DNA from: Juglans regia
Lineage: Eukaryota > Streptophyta > Magnoliopsida > Fagales > Juglandaceae
Length of the DNA: 64,000 nucleotides
Direction of reading: 5' to 3'
Assembly: GCF_001411555.2 (NCBI RefSeq)
Contig: NC_049912.1
Location: forward strand, 31,225,514-31,289,513
Shown here: positions 1 through 11,400 of the stretch, in pieces
Numbering within the stretch: the first letter of the stretch is position 1
Layout of the letters: the number at the start of each line of letters is the position of its first letter
Position numbers and translations under genes: made by a program
The notes under the pieces: model-generated
What the model was told of the DNA's origin: nothing
Seen by the model: only the letters and a program-made list of their open reading frames with translations
The model's database searches: none

Positions 1-1261
1 AACAATTATGGGCATTACCATAAGCAGAGAAATGGTCGATTGGACAAAGAGAAGGAAGCGACCTTTTCCATTGAATGACGAGAAATTGCGAGATTGCACA
101 TTCCATCTAGGTTTAGTTTTACATAAATACTGCACAAAAAAACCACACCCGCAATATATTATATATATATATAAGCATGTATAAAGATAACATGTAAGCA
201 TAAGGAATTCGATAAATGCAAGCTAAACGAAATGAAAAGAAAAAACGAAAAATCCAATAGGAAGGAATTTTAAATGTATATTAGAAATGTAAATGCATAA
301 AGAGACTTTAAAAAGGCAGAGTAGAAAGAGGATGAAGACGGAAAAGAGGCAGTTTACAGAAGTGAGCTGGGCTGCGAAAGTGCGCATGATGCGAAGTGAG
401 ATCTTCTCCTAAAAGATCAGCTTTTCCAATTTCCGGTCACGGAGTAGCGTTTGGTCTTTCGGAACAGCAGGAGCGGCAGGTCATCAAAGTTCAAACAGCA
501 ACCTAAGCAGAAGGCTATGATGCTCGGAAAAATGGGCTTTTTGGGCTTTCTCCTTTAGCGACTGGTATATGGGCTTGGAACAATGGGCTTTGTGAGCTTC
601 TCCTTAGATTATGTGACAGTGGGCAGATCTGCAGCATGCCGTTTATTTTTCGTTTCTAGGATTTGTTCGAATGACAGTTTCATATTGGCTGAAACGACAG
701 GTCATGTTTTGTGATTTTCAGTCCGTATTTGAGAATTCGAAAAGAGAAATGGGCCGTGCAACAAAAGATTGATTGCTCTTGCTCGACAGACCATATATAT
801 ACACGTGGACGACGCTTCTCTGTCGAAACAAGCAAGTAATTTCGGTTTATAATATAATTTGTAGGCAAATAATTTTTATTATTTTACGGTAAAGATCGTA
901 CAAACGTAACATGTCTTTTGTTCGGTTAAGATCCTATCCATGTCATATAAAGTAGATTATGGTTTTTGAGAAAGAAAAAATTACTTTTTGTTTGTATTTT
1001 TTTATGTTATTATATTTTTTATTGACATCAAATGTCAATAAAACTGACAAAAATTTCCTGCAAGAACTTTAGCAATGGATTGATAGGACGAAAATTAAAC
1101 AACTATCATGTAAAAACTGAAACCCACGTAAATATAGAAGTAATAAAATAGACGGAATTGAAATGTATAGGAGTTACATATGTCAGCTACGGGCACGCTG
1201 GGATCCCACACAGTATCAGCTTTTTTTTTTCTTCTCAGAAACTTAGCAGAGCTGCTTTCTC
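1..1261. other. Intergenic DNA, no gene recognised
   Basis: No frame here looks like a known protein. There is a (TA)n run near 155-175 and a moderately GC-richer patch at about 300-640 in which the word 'gggctt' recurs on the plus strand. I saw no TIR or LTR pair. It may be the upstream region of the broken receptor-kinase gene that begins at 1639, but nothing supports a promoter. Confidence 0.4.
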
Positions 1262-1455
1262 TCCTTTTTTTAGATTGGATTGGTTATTTAAAATTAAATT
1301 ATTTTATCTAATCTCATTTTATATAATTATTATAATTTTTTTAATAAATAATTTAATTTTTTTTAATTTTAAAATAAAAATAATATTAAAAAATAATATT
1401 TTAATAATATTTTATTTAATTTTTAATAAAACATCACATCTCATTAAACTGTACA
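1262..1455 (-). repeat. AT-rich miniature repeat, dispersed family A
   Basis: AT-rich block whose core (runs such as ATAAATAATTTAATTTTTTT and AAAATAATATTAAAAAATAA, allowing mismatches) is the reverse complement of blocks at 15868, 30678 and 38155. The same core in the same orientation is near 16851, 17636 and 39610. The members look like miniature inverted-repeat elements without coding capacity. Boundaries are approximate because the ends are degenerate. It lies just upstream of the broken LRR kinase. Confidence 0.55.
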
Positions 1456-1638
1456 AACTAGACCTTCCCTACTCTCTGTCTCTCTCACATGGCTTTTCAT
1501 ATTAAAACCGTTTTTGGGTTTGCTCGAAATCTCCAATACAGACATCCATTCGGAACCAGCACAGGAAAGTAAAGAACAAAAACAAAATCTTAATTCCATT
1601 TGTTTTCATTGTTTGTTTTTTCGTTCAGGAATTGCCTA

Positions 1639-2567
1639 ATGGATGTGGTTTTTGACTCAGGGTCTTTGGTATTGTGTAGAGTGTCAGATCGTGTTAACAG
1701 ATCGTATTCATATTACCTTAAGATATGTATATTATACTATATGGGTCAATACGAATACAATCCGTTAGTGAATACTACAAAATAAATTAATACGACCAGA
1801 TCCATTTCAACTCGTTTATGTAAATGGGTTTAACAGACCCGAAATTAATCCATTTGACTTGATTAAGTTTAATATAATTTTATATAAATGTTAAAATCAT
1901 AATATTTATAAAAAATATAAAATTAACTACAAATATAAAATTACAATCCAAACAATAAAAATATCGAAATTAAAATCTCTAACAATTTTATTTTTAGATA
2001 TAAGGATATAATTATAATATTAACTTTTTTAATGGGTCAGAACGGATCAAAACAGGTTGACCCGTTATCAACCCGTTAAGCAATCGTGTCTTAACGGATT
2101 TATCCGTTTTGATCTGAACTCGTTAAGACTAAACTCAAACTCGCTATTATCATGTCGTGTTCATATTAAGTTAACGGATTGTGTCACATATTGTCACTCC
2201 TAGTATTGTGGTTCATTTTGCTTCTACTACTCGGTGGAACATTCAAATCGGAGCGACCCAGGACAGGCAAGCCCTCCTTGCTTTCATCAACCAAAACAAG
2301 GAAGATTTGGTGCTCAGTCTTCACTCGAACAGCCTCTCCTGTGAGATCCCTCCAATTTCTCCAATCTCACCCTCATCCGCAGCCTTTACCTCTAAAACAA
2401 CGAGCTATCCAGTGAGTTCCCACTCAGCTTGACTCGCTTAACTTGATTGACTCGCCTCAATCTCTCGTCACGGGTCCAATCCTATTCTCAATTAACAACC
2501 TTACCCACCTAACTGCTCTTCTCTTACAAAATAACGGATTCTCGGGTATATTATCGAGCAGTCGGTT
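1639..2567 (+). pseudogene. LRR receptor-like kinase pseudogene (N-terminal remnant)
   Basis: If the inserted element at 1677-2202 is removed, an ATG at 1639 opens a frame with a signal-peptide-like core (SLVLWFILLLLGG). A frame change then leads to an LRR N-terminal cap with TQDRQALLAFI, a short deletion, and LRR units recognisable in pieces: SNLTLIRSLYL, a stop, NNELSSEFPLSLTRLT, another stop, then GPILFSINNLTHLTALLL and QNNGFSGIL. This pattern fits the plant 'probable inactive receptor kinase' group (RKL1/RLK902-like), which are plasma-membrane proteins with few LRRs and an atypical kinase. No transmembrane or kinase segment follows 2567, so the copy is truncated as well as frameshifted. 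The family call is from memory; the multiple lesions are visible. It cannot make a functional receptor. Confidence 0.75.
1677..2202. mobile_element. hAT-type miniature transposon with 8-bp target duplication
   Basis: A 526-bp AT-rich insertion. The octamer GTATTGTG lies immediately left (1669-1676) and right (2203-2210), a perfect 8-bp target-site duplication. The ends are imperfect inverted repeats: TAGAGTGTCA at the left, and TAGGAGTGACA when the right end is read on the minus strand. Subterminal GTTAACGG/GTTAACAG words also recur. Eight-bp duplications are characteristic of hAT elements. No transposase frame is present, so it is non-autonomous. Removing the element plus one octamer restores a continuous signal-peptide frame in the host LRR pseudogene, which confirms the boundaries. 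Confidence 0.85.
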
Positions 2568-2842
2568 TGCAGAACTGCTATTGGTGAGGGCTGGGAAGGG
2601 AAATGGGGGAAGGGAAAGGGAGGAGAGAGAGAGAGAGAGAGAGAGAGGCAGAGGGATGGGAAGCGGGGGAAGAGTGAGTTCCGTCATCGATGACAGTTGT
2701 CGGTGATGAGTTGTGGGCGACGAAACTGCTGTTCCTGCGAGTCTGGAAAGGGAAGGGAAATGGAGGAGAGAGAGGTGAAGGGGGAGCAGCAGAGGGACTC
2801 TGCTGAGAGTTCAGAAGAAAAAATTAAAAATAAAAATAAAAG
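2568..2842. other. Purine-rich stretch with (GA)n microsatellite
   Basis: No gene. GGGAAATGG-like words occur in two loose copies (about 2599-2650 and 2745-2790), with a (GA)n run at about 2623-2647. This stretch separates the LRR pseudogene from the following LINE remnant. The short frames that cross it are products of the simple repeat. Confidence 0.5.
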
Positions 2843-2867
2843 CTGATGTGGCATTATGCCACATCAG
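2843..2867. repeat. Perfect 11-bp-arm palindrome
   Basis: The arms CTGATGTGGCA and TGCCACATCAG surround a 3-base loop. The palindrome sits exactly between AT-rich sequence and the first recognisable LINE codons, so it may mark a transposon end or an insertion junction. A transcriptional role is not indicated. Confidence 0.7.
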
Positions 2868-2869
2868 TG

Positions 2870-4698
2870 TGGGATCCCTTCATATCCCTATCACTTTCCT
2901 TCTCATAAATGGTGAGCCTCATGGTTAGGTTGTTCTCACAAGGGATATAAAACAAAGCGATCTATTGCCACCTTACCTCTTTATCTTCATTTGTGAGGAA
3001 TCCATAAGTTGCCTATTGTCAAAGGTAGAACAGCAAGGCCTTATTTTTGGATTTACCTATAGCCAATGGCATCATCACAATGAATCCCCCCTTCTTCTTT
3101 GTAGATGCTAGCCTTCTGTTATATATAGTAGATTCTATAATGGCCAAGGATTCATTACTTGCTTTATATTTATGAACAGGCCTTTGGTCAGAAGTTGAAT
3201 ATAGATAAATCTTCTGTATTTTTCACTGTAACACAAGGGCAGATATTAAAGATATTTTGCTTGCTACTACTAGTGTAACAATTACTAGGAGTTTTGATAA
3301 ATATATGGGAATACCTCCTTTCATTGGAAAGTCTAGGATACAGTCTTTTCAAAGTATCAAAAGTTGAGTGTGGGACAGAATTCATAATTGGAGTACCCGA
3401 TTTTTATCACAAGCTGGCAAAGAGATGTTGATCAAGTTGTTCTGCAGGCTATACCAGCTTATAATATAAGCATTTTTCTTTATCCAAAGTTCATGTGCAG
3501 GGGAATCAACAAGCTTATCAGACAGTTCTGGTGGAGTTCTCGGAAGAAAAATAATGGAGTGCACTGGATTAGTTGGGATCATATGGGGAAGTCAAAGTGG
3601 TCAGGTGGACTTGGTTTTCAGGACATCGAGTGCTTTAATAAATCTCTTTTAGCTAAGCAATGTAGGTTACTGCAGCAATTTGATTCTATTGTAGGGCAGA
3701 TATTCAAGACTAAAAACTATCCTCATGACCAATTATTGAATGCACAATTGGGATCAAGCCCTTCCTATGCTTGGAGAAGCCTTCACTCTGCCCTATGATT
3801 ACTTAAGGAGGGTCTCTCATGGAGAATTGAAAATGGTAAACGGGTGAAAGCTTGGAAGGACAGATGGGCTCAGGATTGTACCTCTGGTTTGATATACTCT
3901 CCAGCATGTGGCTTATCTAAAAATTCTTATGTGGCAGACCTAATTGATCAGAATACAGGGTGGTGGAATATGTCAATTGTGCAATATGTTTTTACTGCAG
4001 ATGAAGTTAAGCTAGTCTATCCAAAGCCTCTCAGTGTAATCAACAGTGAAGATAAAAGACTTTGGATAGCATTTTCTAATGGCATTTTCACAGTTGAAGT
4101 GCCTACTATCTACAGAAGTCTATATCCGATCGATATAAGGCACAGACATCAAATCAAAGGAATGTTACCGATGTGTGGAAAGTTTTATGGAATATAAATG
4201 TTCCTAATTATGTGAAAACGTTTGGCATGTTCAATGCAGATGTTCAGCTCCTGTTATTGGTGTCTTTAAAGTGAACTGGGGTGTGGGCCATGGCAATTAA
4301 TAAGGAGAACAATAAGATTGGTGTTGGTGTCATTATGAGAGATAGTGAAGGTAAAACCCAGGCTACCTTGGAAAAAACATTGATTCTCTGTATAGAACTA
4401 GTTGTTGCAGAAGTTATAGGTGCTCTGGAAGCTATGATGTTCTGCTTTGAACTGGGATTTCGTGGTGTTCCGATTGAGGGAGATTGTTTGCTGGTGGTGA
4501 ATGCCTGAAATGATCCTTGTAAAAACTTTAGTAGATTTGGCCAAGTTATTGAAGATGCAAAGGAGGCAAACAAGGCAGCTCACTCCAGCTCATTCCATAG
4601 CAAAATCTGCTCTTCAATTATCACTTATTAACATTTTGGTTGATGAATTTTCTCGTTGTATTCAAGAGATTGTTGAATCTGACTTATACTGTTCTTAA
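2870..4698 (+). mobile_element. 5'-truncated, decayed L1-type LINE
   Basis: Pieces of a plant non-LTR reverse transcriptase appear in order on the plus strand. They are LINGEPHG with PPYLFIF (fingers/palm), FGQKLNIDKSSVFF, then a zf-RVT-type region at 3388-3798 (RQFWWSSRKKNN, SGGLGFQDIECFNKSLLAKQ) and 3844-4190, then an RNase H-like tail. The catalytic FADD-type motif reads FVDAS, so one metal-binding aspartate is gone. Stops and frame changes occur throughout. The endonuclease and gag regions are missing, as expected of a 5'-truncated copy. There is no clear poly(A) tail; a copia scrap follows directly. Family identity is from memory of plant LINE proteins; the lesions are visible. Confidence 0.85.
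4256..4698 (+). pseudogene. LINE RNase H-like domain remnant
   Basis: The longest frame, at 4281-4508, carries NKIGVGVIMRDSEGKTQATL, VVAEVIGALEAMMFCFELGF and EGDCLLVVNA, the typical order of plant LINE RNase H folds, including the E of VAEVIGALEA and the D of EGD. After a stop the frame resumes (SRFGQVIEDAKEANKAAH) and shifts again to end DEFSRCIQEIV before 4698. The first catalytic aspartate region (NWGVGHG instead of an NWD-type motif) is altered. It forms the 3' end of the LINE remnant. Confidence 0.75.
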
Positions 4699-4709
4699 TT
4701 AATACAAGG

Positions 4710-4929
4710 TTGTTTCAAAAGCACAAGTTGAAACTTCATCTGGAGATGAACAACTCAATTTGTAGGAATAGAGAGCTGGAGATGAACAAACTTCATCTTG
4801 GCTACCAGGGCAAAGGTCCTCATAATCTATCCCGTATGTATGAGTAAAGCCTCTAGCCACTAGCCTAACCTTTTTCTTGAACTTCTTGGAATCAGGCCTT
4901 ACTCCTTTTGGCACCATTACAAATACCAA
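4710..4929 (-). mobile_element. Copia-type reverse transcriptase fragment
   Basis: The minus strand encodes KKVRLVARGFTHTYGIDYED, the highly conserved start of the Ty1/copia reverse transcriptase (RVT_2). In the neighbouring frame it continues LFALVAKM, matching the usual FAPVAKM block, so there is a frameshift at about 4812. Only about 70 codons remain. No integrase, LTR or primer-binding site was seen nearby. The fragment abuts the 3' end of the LINE remnant in the opposite orientation, so the two probably arrived in separate events. Confidence 0.8.
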
Positions 4930-5430
4930 AATAATTGGAAAAAGCTGGATTCAATTGTCAAATACTCCATCGAAAATAGGACTGACTAGGCATTTAAGCC
5001 ATAGCACATGGTTTGATAAAAATAAATAAAATAAAAGAGTAAAATAAGAACTAATATAACAAACAACTACTAATTCCTATGAGCTTGACACAACCACATA
5101 ACTTGAAATAACTGAAGACTTTTTCTGAAAAAACAACCAAACATGCTAGATGGTATTCAAAATGTCAATTTTCTTTTCATTTACTTAGTTTCCTCGACAA
5201 CAACCACACAAGAGTCTAAATTGAGAGTAAAGCACAGTATTAATAATTTAGCAAGCCAACGAAGTGAATGTAATAATTATGATTAGAAACCCAGGAACAT
5301 AAAATAAAAAAGGAAACAAAATAGAGAGAATAATGCGTGTTGCATAGGATTCAAATTGCATTGAGCAACAGCTGCAAGAATTTAATAAAAACTAACAAAC
5401 AGAAACAAGAGATAAGAAGTCGAGGTAGAC

Positions 5431-5588
5431 CTTTCTTCGGGTCTTTGGACACACCATAGCCACTGCATAGCGCTATCACCGGCCCTGGCCTCCTTGAGCG
5501 CGTCCTGGGATCATCGCTTCGCGCAGTCTGAGACGACCTGGGCTAGCGGCATCCGAATTTGACTCTGCTGCCGCTCTGAGCTCTCCAT
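5431..5588 (-). pseudogene. Broken first exon of a Sel1-like small plant protein gene
   Basis: From an ATG at 5588 the minus strand reads MESSERQQSQIRMPLAQVVS and DCAKR, then TGA (5511-5513) where the family as I remember it has tryptophan. It continues SQDALKEARAGDSAMQ, loses about nine residues, and resumes out of frame as GYGVSKDPKK just before a GT donor at 5430. The remembered family is a roughly 100-residue plant protein with one Sel1/TPR-like repeat (VLVGQMYYSGYGVPKDPQKG) and no settled function. The retained donor suggests a genomic duplicate, not a processed copy. No second exon was recognised downstream. The surrounding GC-richer leader (to about 5700) may be its old 5' UTR. The family assignment is from memory and needs a search. 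Confidence 0.55.
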
Positions 5589-6128
5589 CAACTTTTGATC
5601 ATTTACTCGCTCTGAGTCGACTCGTACAACCCCTGGTTTCCCTGTTTCTAGGGACGAGGCCCGGATCGGTGATATGGATTGCACGCGTTTCGGCGTTAGG
5701 AGTCTGGCCGGAGTGATGATTTTCGTCTGACATATTTTTACAATTGTGAAAGGAAAATGCTACATGCCCCGGATCGGTGATATGTGTTTTTTTTAATTTT
5801 TTTTTATATAGATATTTTTAATAATTTTAAATATTTTAATAAATAAAATAAAATAAAAATTATAATATTATTTAAAAATATTTTTTTAATTACGAAGTAG
5901 AATAAAAATTAATATTTAATGATTTTTTTTAATTTTTTTATTAAGGAAGTGTTTTTTAATGATATTTTAAATTTATTTTATTTTTTAAAAATATTTAAAA
6001 GTGTAAAAAAAATCTATATAAAAAATAAATTAAAAAATTACACATAGAAAAGTACATATTAAACCCAACGGGGGTTGTAGTATGATCATTTTAAATATTT
6101 TAAAAAAAAAATCATAATATTATTAAAA

Positions 6129-6220
6129 AATACTTTCTTAATCATGAAGTAAAATAAAAAATTATAAAAAAAAATATTTCTTATAATTTTTTTATTTTAC
6201 TTTGCGATTAAGAAAGTATT
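6129..6220. repeat. AT-rich hairpin (foldback element core)
   Basis: AATACTTTCTTAATC at 6129-6143 is the exact reverse complement of GATTAAGAAAGTATT at 6206-6220, and the inner sequence remains largely complementary, so the 92 bases can fold into one hairpin. Similar 'TTAAGAAAGTA' words flank it (about 5940 and 6240) and recur at 37746. It looks like the centre of a non-coding miniature element about 0.6 kb long (5750-6340). Confidence 0.65.
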
Positions 6221-6567
6221 TTTTAATATATTTTTTTTACTTTTTTATTAAGAAAATATTTTCTTAATAATATTTTAAATTTATTTTATTTTTTTAAAAT
6301 ATTAAAAAATCTATATAAAAAGTTATTTAAACAAAATATATATTAAATAATACTACCGCCCCCAGCAGGAGCTCCCAATAGGAGCCCCCAGCGAGGGTGT
6401 AGCACCACCCATTGTGAAATAGTGAGATGGAAATATCTCTCATTTAAATTATAATTATATAAAATATAATAAAAAATATTACGTGTAAATCGTTTTTTGA
6501 AAAGAATATATTTAATAGAAAAAATAACCTTACTCTCCAATTCTTACCGTTTTATTTGATCGCTCGA

Positions 6568-6665
6568 GAATTTTTTTTTATTTAATAATTAAAAAAATAA
6601 TTTTAAGTGTATTGATAATTTTTTTATTTTTTAAAAATATTTAAATTAATATATATATTTTTTTT
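6568..6665 (+). repeat. Dispersed AT-rich repeat, copy 1
   Basis: This block (TATTTAATAATTAAAAAAAT followed by AATTTTAAGTGTATTGA) is almost identical to 16711-16810, where the second word reads AATTTTAAGTATATTGA. Two copies about 10 kb apart in the same orientation point to a transposable repeat of unknown class. Confidence 0.6.
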
Positions 6666-8485
6666 AAAAAAAAAAAAGAAGAAGATTACAATAGCAATTA
6701 GCGGTCAAAGTGAGCCGGCTGCCGCCAGACTCATATTTAATACTGATCGGAGAATGCGAAGATGAATCAGCATGCCCAGTGTAATTGCATTTTTTGTTTT
6801 AAAAACATTTTTAAACATTCTTGATTATTAAAAAAATTAACTAATTTACTAACAATTACTTCTTAATCATTAATCAAATAAAATAATGAAGAGACACATT
6901 TAACATTTGGATTTTGGAGTACCCCCATCATTTTCCATTACTGAAAAGGGGGCGGTGGAAAAGTACGTGTGGATTGGTTTTCTTGCCGAGGGTACTGTGT
7001 TCAGTGGGTTGGCAATCTTATCTAAGGTTTAATGGAAGAGCACTGAGATGTTTGAGGCTTTGAGCGGACAGCTATAGAAAAAGGTGCTGGATTTATGCAA
7101 AGTGGCAATTTCTATGTTTGAGTTGTCTAGGTTAACTTCATTTTTAGGACGGACATTTTACAAGGCAAACCAGGCCTAGCAACATCTTTGGCGGGCAAGG
7201 ACTCGGATTTATCCACAGAAGAATAAGAGCTCCAGTTTGAATCAGGCATGGACTTTGTAATGGGAATTTTCAGTCTACAAAAAACTTCAAAAATGTATAA
7301 CAATCCATTCAACTATATATATTGTGCTGCATACTGATCTGCTTTTCGTAATAGAAGAAAGGAATGCATATTCGGAGTCACACCATAGAAATACAGCAAC
7401 TTATATATATACACACGAACACAAACACGAGGAAGAGTTGCTAATTACGAAGAAATGGGCATATATATACCACACTGCCGAAAGCGAAGTGAGGGTGCAT
7501 GAAGACACAGAAAGAGAGGGTTTTTAGATGGGAGACGATTATTTCAACGAATTATTTAAACTACTACTTGGAGACTGAAAATTCTTACTGATTTTCTAAA
7601 CAAAATTCTTTCAAGGAAAACGTTTAAACATTTCGATCTACTGTTATAGATCTTTTTTTTTTTTTTTTTTATCGCAAACAATGTAAAAGATTACCTAAAA
7701 TGACAATAATTTTCCTCCAAATCACAAAAAGTTCAGTATTCATTCCTATGTAAGTAGAAATGAAAAGTATGAGAAAATGAGCTTTCTCGAAAAATGGACA
7801 TTTGAAAGTTTAATTAACTGCTCGTGTGTTTCTCTCCAAAGTACAATTATTTGATCTTTCTTTTGTGTGTTCTTTATCATTATTGTACCCACTATGTGTG
7901 CTCTTGTGATCTTCATAAAAAATAAATCCCTCACACGTCATCTTCAAATGTCAAATTTTCAAGAATCCTAGACGCTCCCTCCTTTCTCTGCTCTTACGGA
8001 TCTTTGTAAAACCCTCGATGCTTGCTTTATAGAAATGCAGGCTTAAAGTAATGTTTTCCATTAAAATAGTACCTACCGAAAACTAAATAGAACCGCAAAT
8101 ATTTTACCAGTAAAGTGTGGAAAAGAACAAACCACAAAACAACGAAGAAGTTAGTAAACACCGAAAACAACAAACTTCATCATGCGTAGCTGAGTCCACC
8201 ACTGTCCGCCGTCAATCACTTTGTTTATAAAGATAACCCTTCCCGTGAAATCTGTCCGTTCAACGGCAAACCACTCTACTTCCTGTTCAAGTCCACATCC
8301 ATGAGCCATGACAATACAGAGTAAAGACGAGATGTAAGCAACATTCATTTATAACGGAAAATAGTCAAAGCTTCATGATGAACGTGCATCCAATCATTCT
8401 ATCGATAGCAATATAACAATATTTGTTCAGGGGATAAATGAAGTTAATTGTGAACGATAGAGAATGAAAACGTATAATTAACTGA

Positions 8486-11400
8486 TCACCTGCTTTTGAC
8501 TGTTGGGATAACCAATCCTCTTTTCTCTAGGCTCTTATACCGGTCCTTCACAAGGGTGCAACAACCCTAAATACAAAATAGGGATCAGGAATGCTCTCTA
8601 GCATCCATCAAAACCATAACAATTGCAAGTTCAACAATAACTAGGAAAGCTTTGGAAAGAAAGGGGAAATTTTCATTAAACCTTCAACTTGCGGAGTGAT
8701 CCAGTTATTTCTTCAGATAGTAGCACTTGAACTGGGGCGGGCTCATATCTGAAACGAAGATTAACCAGTTATTGCTGCTGAAAGAGCATTGCTATTCATA
8801 AGCCCATACACCACACACCAAAATTTTTTTATTTTTTTTAAATTTTTTTAAAGTTTTTTTTGGTTTTATTATTCTTAAAATAATTGAATTATTCTACTCA
8901 TAATCCATATACCACACATTTAGTAAGAGAATAAAATTAAAGAAATCATAAAAAGGTTGGTGTGTGGTGTATGAGGCTTAGGAATAGAATTTTTCTTTTC
9001 ATTAACATGTGGTGCCTAGACCATCTGTAGAGATTGAAACAAGGGCCCCCCCACCCCAGCGGGCAGAAGAGAAAAAAAACTACAAGATGCACACAATATT
9101 AGTAGTTAAAGTGAAGTTTCCAGCTCCAACCAAAAAGTAGAGGACTGATAGTTTTCAAGGGAAAAAGAGGTAATTAGCATTCCCTTCACTTCTATATAAC
9201 TCTATCGTTGCACCTAATACCATAGTTAGTTATCATATATCATAAAATCATAAACAGAGATTATACTTGTGCCTCCCCAAGCGTGGTGGACATGACTTTA
9301 GTCTTTCTTGTTTGGCTACAACTCGCCGGAGGTGTCTTTTCTGCTTATCCTCGTCCTCCTTGGCTATTTCGTGAATGATATCTGGTAAACTGTCATCAGG
9401 AGGACCAAGCAATGGTTAGAATATATTCTGCACAGAGGTATTTGATTGCAGAATCAAAGTATCATCTTACCAGTCAATTTCTTTAGATATTTCATCCACC
9501 CTTCTAGCTTCTGCTTCCTTTCTCAGCTTTTCTTTTTGTCTAGCTCTCCTATTCAACACAACTCGTGTCAACCTCTTTGTTCTACTTGACCTGCAATATG
9601 AACTCATATTTAGTTTTAATCATATTCAGATCATAATAAGGGGCATGGCCAGATATGGAAGCCAGAAATTCATTCTGATAACAATAGACGTGACAAGAAC
9701 TTTATGAAACATGCCAGCACAAGCCCACCTATATAATGAAAATGACACCATCAAGATACTAAAGAACAAATTTTTATTCAACTTGATGGATTTGCAGTCA
9801 CCCAGTAGAACCTTGAGCCCAAATTATAAATTAAGAATAAAAAAATGAAAACCGATGATTGCCACAACAAACTAACCTTTTATCCAGGGCAGACTCCTCA
9901 TTTTCACCCGAAGTTTCCAAATTAGTCTCATCATCATCACTTCCCTTATCTGCCTCAATAAAATACATCTAAAAAATAACTGGTTATTATAGGGTCCCAC
10001 TTTAGTTATACAATTCAATGGCAATATTACATATTTCATGAAAAGGATCTCTAGCAGAGAATTTTTTTCATGGATAAATTGCGCATAAACCAACAGCCAC
10101 AGTGCCCAAGTACATGGGATGGGTGCAAAAACCCCTAATGCCGCTACCCTTAAAGCAAAAGAGGATTCCTAGTAGAAGATAAATAAATGAAGGAAAAGAG
10201 ACTAACATCTTCTTCATCGATGACTTCCCCAGGCACAGTTAATGGAACTGGCTGAGGGCCCAACTCTTTTTGATAGACCTTCTGCATTTCTTCTGCAACA
10301 GCATGAGCCAGCACCTCCTGACTTGCCAAAAGAAGATATCAAAATGTATGCAACGTAGAGCTCCCATGCAGAGGAAAAATATGCATTACGTATCACAGAA
10401 TTACCTGATGACTTTCTACTGAGGGATTGAATGAGCAACCTGGAGGCTCAACTTCTACTGCTGGAATAATTGAAGGCTTCAATCTCTGACAAGAATAGGG
10501 GGTAAACACTCATATTATTAACTAGGACCATTAAAGACCAATCAATGCAACATCTTTAGTATGCACTTCAGTAGTAAGAAATCATAAAGAGAATTGACTC
10601 TTGAGATTTTATGGCTGTGCAAAGGAACAAGGGATACACCTTGCATCAATCTCTAAAGCTCAGAATCAGAATTAACTTTCTTATACCCTAGCTCAGAATT
10701 GAGATATAATTACACAGGGGAGGACACGAGACATACAACAGTTTCATCAATATTTCGAATTCAAGTATACACAATAATATTTTACCTTTATGGCATCGCC
10801 GTTGCCTTCACCTGCAAGAGTGTCAAAAAAAACCTCTGTGATGCATGTAATATCAGGATAACAGACCAGTGAAAGCATTAATGCATCAGTTTATTGTAGA
10901 AGAAACCTTTCTCATCCCATATGTCGTCCATGCCAGAAGCTGTGGTAGAATCACCCTGAGAGACGTCATCAACAGAAAAGGTAAACAAAAAGCGATAAGA
11001 AAACAAGTTCCAAAAACTCAAACGGATTAGCCTCTCTACTGATTATGTATATTGTAGACCTTGGGACAATCTTCAGTTGCATCATTTGCTTTTGAAACCT
11101 CCTTGTGCATTCTCTTTGTTTTCTTCAGTGTTGATGATGGAACTGGCTGAACAAAAGGGTTCTTCTCTAGCAGGCTGTCACAGCGGAGTACTTTTTCCCT
11201 ATGTTTTTCAATCTTCCGCCTCACAGCTAGATCTGATCAGAAAAAAGATACAGAACTTCAAATCACTTTCTTTGAAAGGAAAAGGCTTCCATGGACATTA
11301 GCCGGAATTAGTTCATAGTTTCAACAAACAAATACACATTTTCCATCAACTAAACACGATGCTTATCCCACCACGAAGCCAAGTGATTTACTTCCCATCA

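Larger units (their letters stand above)
5589..8485. other. AT-rich intergenic region
   Basis: After a GC-richer patch to about 5700, the stretch 5750-6680 is almost pure A+T with foldback sequence. From 6700 to 8485 I recognise no gene. One short minus-strand frame (7127-7312) has no repeats and an ordinary composition but no family I know. A poly(T) run lies near 7651. The part at about 8100-8485 lies just downstream of the NOP53-like stop codon and probably includes its 3' UTR. Confidence 0.45.

Noticed and set aside
2457..2687. Minus-strand frame rich in LSLSLS
   Set aside because: It is the (GA)n tract read on the other strand, lying over the LRR pseudogene.
8365..8398. A twelfth NOP53 exon after a GT at 8489
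   Set aside because: The frame already ends at TGA 8486-8488 directly after KSR, and an extra exon would add unrecognised residues; no evidence requires it.
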